Shown here piece after piece: positions 48,235 through 48,936 of a stretch of DNA of 48,936 bases. The stretch's first letter is position 1. Each line of letters starts with the position of its first letter. Position numbers and translations under genes: made by a program. Location: positions 1-48,936 of the IMG/VR virus record IMGVR_UViG_3300045009_001096. One strand, 5' to 3'. Origin of the DNA: a virus. Below the pieces are notes generated by a model. It made no database searches. It worked only from the letters and a program-made list of their open reading frames with translations, and had not been told where the DNA came from.

Positions 48235-48936
48235 TCAGCGGCGCAGCCTGAGGTTCGACTCGCGAGGCTTGGGTTTGTATGCCCGCACTATCGCGACAGC
48301 ATCCTCGAAGACCCCGCCGGAAACCTTCAGCGCGCTCCTCAGCCGCTTGTAGGACAGTCCCAGGTGCCTGGCTGCATCCATGAGGCACATGCCCTGCCCG
48401 TCCACGGTCACCCAGATCGTGCGGCGCGTATTTTTCGCTTGCTCCGCCAGCGGTATCCATCGGCAATTTGCGGGTGAGTAGTTTCCATTCACGTCCCGAC
48501 GATCGATGGTCAAACCGGGAGCGTAGCCGGTACGCATCGCCCAGCGATGGAAGCGCTCATAGCTGCGCCATGACGGGCAAACTGAAATGCCCCTGCCGCC
48601 GTAGTTCGGGTTCTTTATGTCAGAGCAGCGGTACATCATGCCGTTCCACACGCTGTATGTCGGCGATCGAGATAGCCCCTCTGGATGACGCTTTCGGATG
48701 CAGCCGCAGGACTGGCTGTTCCCGATACGCAGGGCAAAGCCCGGGACGATCGTCGCAGAGCCGCAATCGCAACGGCAGGCCCATTTTAACCTGCGGTCCT
48801 CCCCACGCACTGGGAAGAGCGCCACCAAACGGCCGAAGCGATGCCTTGAGAGGTCATCGACGTTGCCCGGCAGGCCAACCAGTTCGACATGGAACGAAGT
48901 CAGAACATCAGCTATGCTGAAGGCGTTAATTTCCAT
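48235..48936 (-). CDS. HNH/AP2-type homing endonuclease-like protein
   Basis: 233 aa starting at the last base of the window. A zinc ribbon (CRCDCGSATIVPGF and SQSCGC), then the nuclease-associated core GLTIDRRDVNGNYSPANCRW with EQAKNTRR and a C-terminal HTH-like segment (GQGMCLMDAARHLGLSYKRL) that recognises DNA. This architecture is common in phage-borne HNH endonucleases that move independently. It may run in the same leftward direction as the gene at position 1 if the genome is circular. Confidence 0.75.
   Translation of the reverse strand: MEINAFSIADVLTSFHVELVGLPGNVDDLSRHRFGRLVALFPVRGEDRRLKWACRCDCGSATIVPGFALRIGNSQSCGCIRKRHPEGLSRSPTYSVWNGMMYRCSDIKNPNYGGRGISVCPSWRSYERFHRWAMRTGYAPGLTIDRRDVNGNYSPANCRWIPLAEQAKNTRRTIWVTVDGQGMCLMDAARHLGLSYKRLRSALKVSGGVFEDAVAIVRAYKPKPRESNLRLRR

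Noticed and set aside
1-48936. CRISPR arrays, tRNA genes or insertion sequences
   Set aside because: No regularly spaced direct repeats with unique spacers beyond the 17-bp iterons, no cloverleaf recognised and no transposase frame seen; reading by eye could miss a tRNA.

Overview
The window is almost entirely one temperate tailed-phage genome (prophage or circularised phage). The host is very probably a high-GC alphaproteobacterium of the Sphingomonas type: GC is high throughout, start codons follow ATGA/GTGA coupling, one gene encodes a secreted protein with the PEP-CTERM sorting tail seen in sphingomonads, and a small XRE regulator near the right end resembles sphingomonad proteins. The host is inferred; no host core gene is present to confirm it. 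The module order (lambda-type GpA terminase, gpW, lambda-family portal, Mu gpT-like capsid fused to its protease, G/GT frameshift, one long tape measure, no sheath or baseplate genes) indicates a siphovirus with a long non-contractile tail.

Layout. (1) 1-7,762, minus strand: a tightly overlapping leftward early operon ending in xis-like and integrase genes. It carries small phage proteins, a MazG-like pyrophosphohydrolase, a P-loop protein, a PAPS-reductase/DndC-like enzyme, an HNH protein and a nuclease-fold protein. (2) 7,800-9,470: the lysis-lysogeny switch. A leftward promoter and a rightward promoter each contain a TAGGCA-N4-TGCCTA operator in the -35/-10 spacer. Between them lie an S24-type repressor (minus) and, convergent with it, a WYL-TerB protein (plus). 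(3) 9,469-16,991, plus: early right genes, comprising a Cro-like protein, a HTH regulator, a complete beta sliding clamp, a C5 DNA methyltransferase, an HNH protein, a lambda O-like initiator with tandem 17-bp iterons inside its gene, and a NusG paralogue. (4) 17,085-29,292: HNH nuclease, terminase, portal, protease-capsid fusion, decoration and possible head-spike proteins, connectors and the major tail protein. (5) 29,292-39,012: tail assembly chaperones with a -1 frameshift, tape measure with an M15 peptidase domain, tail tip and a tailspike. (6) 39,085-41,292: holin-like membrane proteins, GH24 endolysin and spanins. (7) 41,329-46,764: SGNH esterase and a second large tailspike. (8) 46,746-48,936, minus: accessory genes (PEP-CTERM protein, small regulators, HNH/AP2-type endonuclease).

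How it works together. In the lysogen the repressor would sit on the four operators and silence both early promoters. On induction the left arm expresses recombination and accessory functions. The right arm expresses the Cro-like protein, the initiator with its in-gene origin, and the clamp, which presumably recruits the host polymerase because no phage polymerase is seen. The NusG paralogue sits just before the packaging genes and may act on late transcription. Several minus-strand genes are embedded in the plus-strand late operon (33,979-34,293 and 43,537-43,704). They look like morons that could be expressed from the prophage. No CRISPR array, tRNA, insertion sequence or reverse transcriptase was seen, and neither attachment site could be identified.
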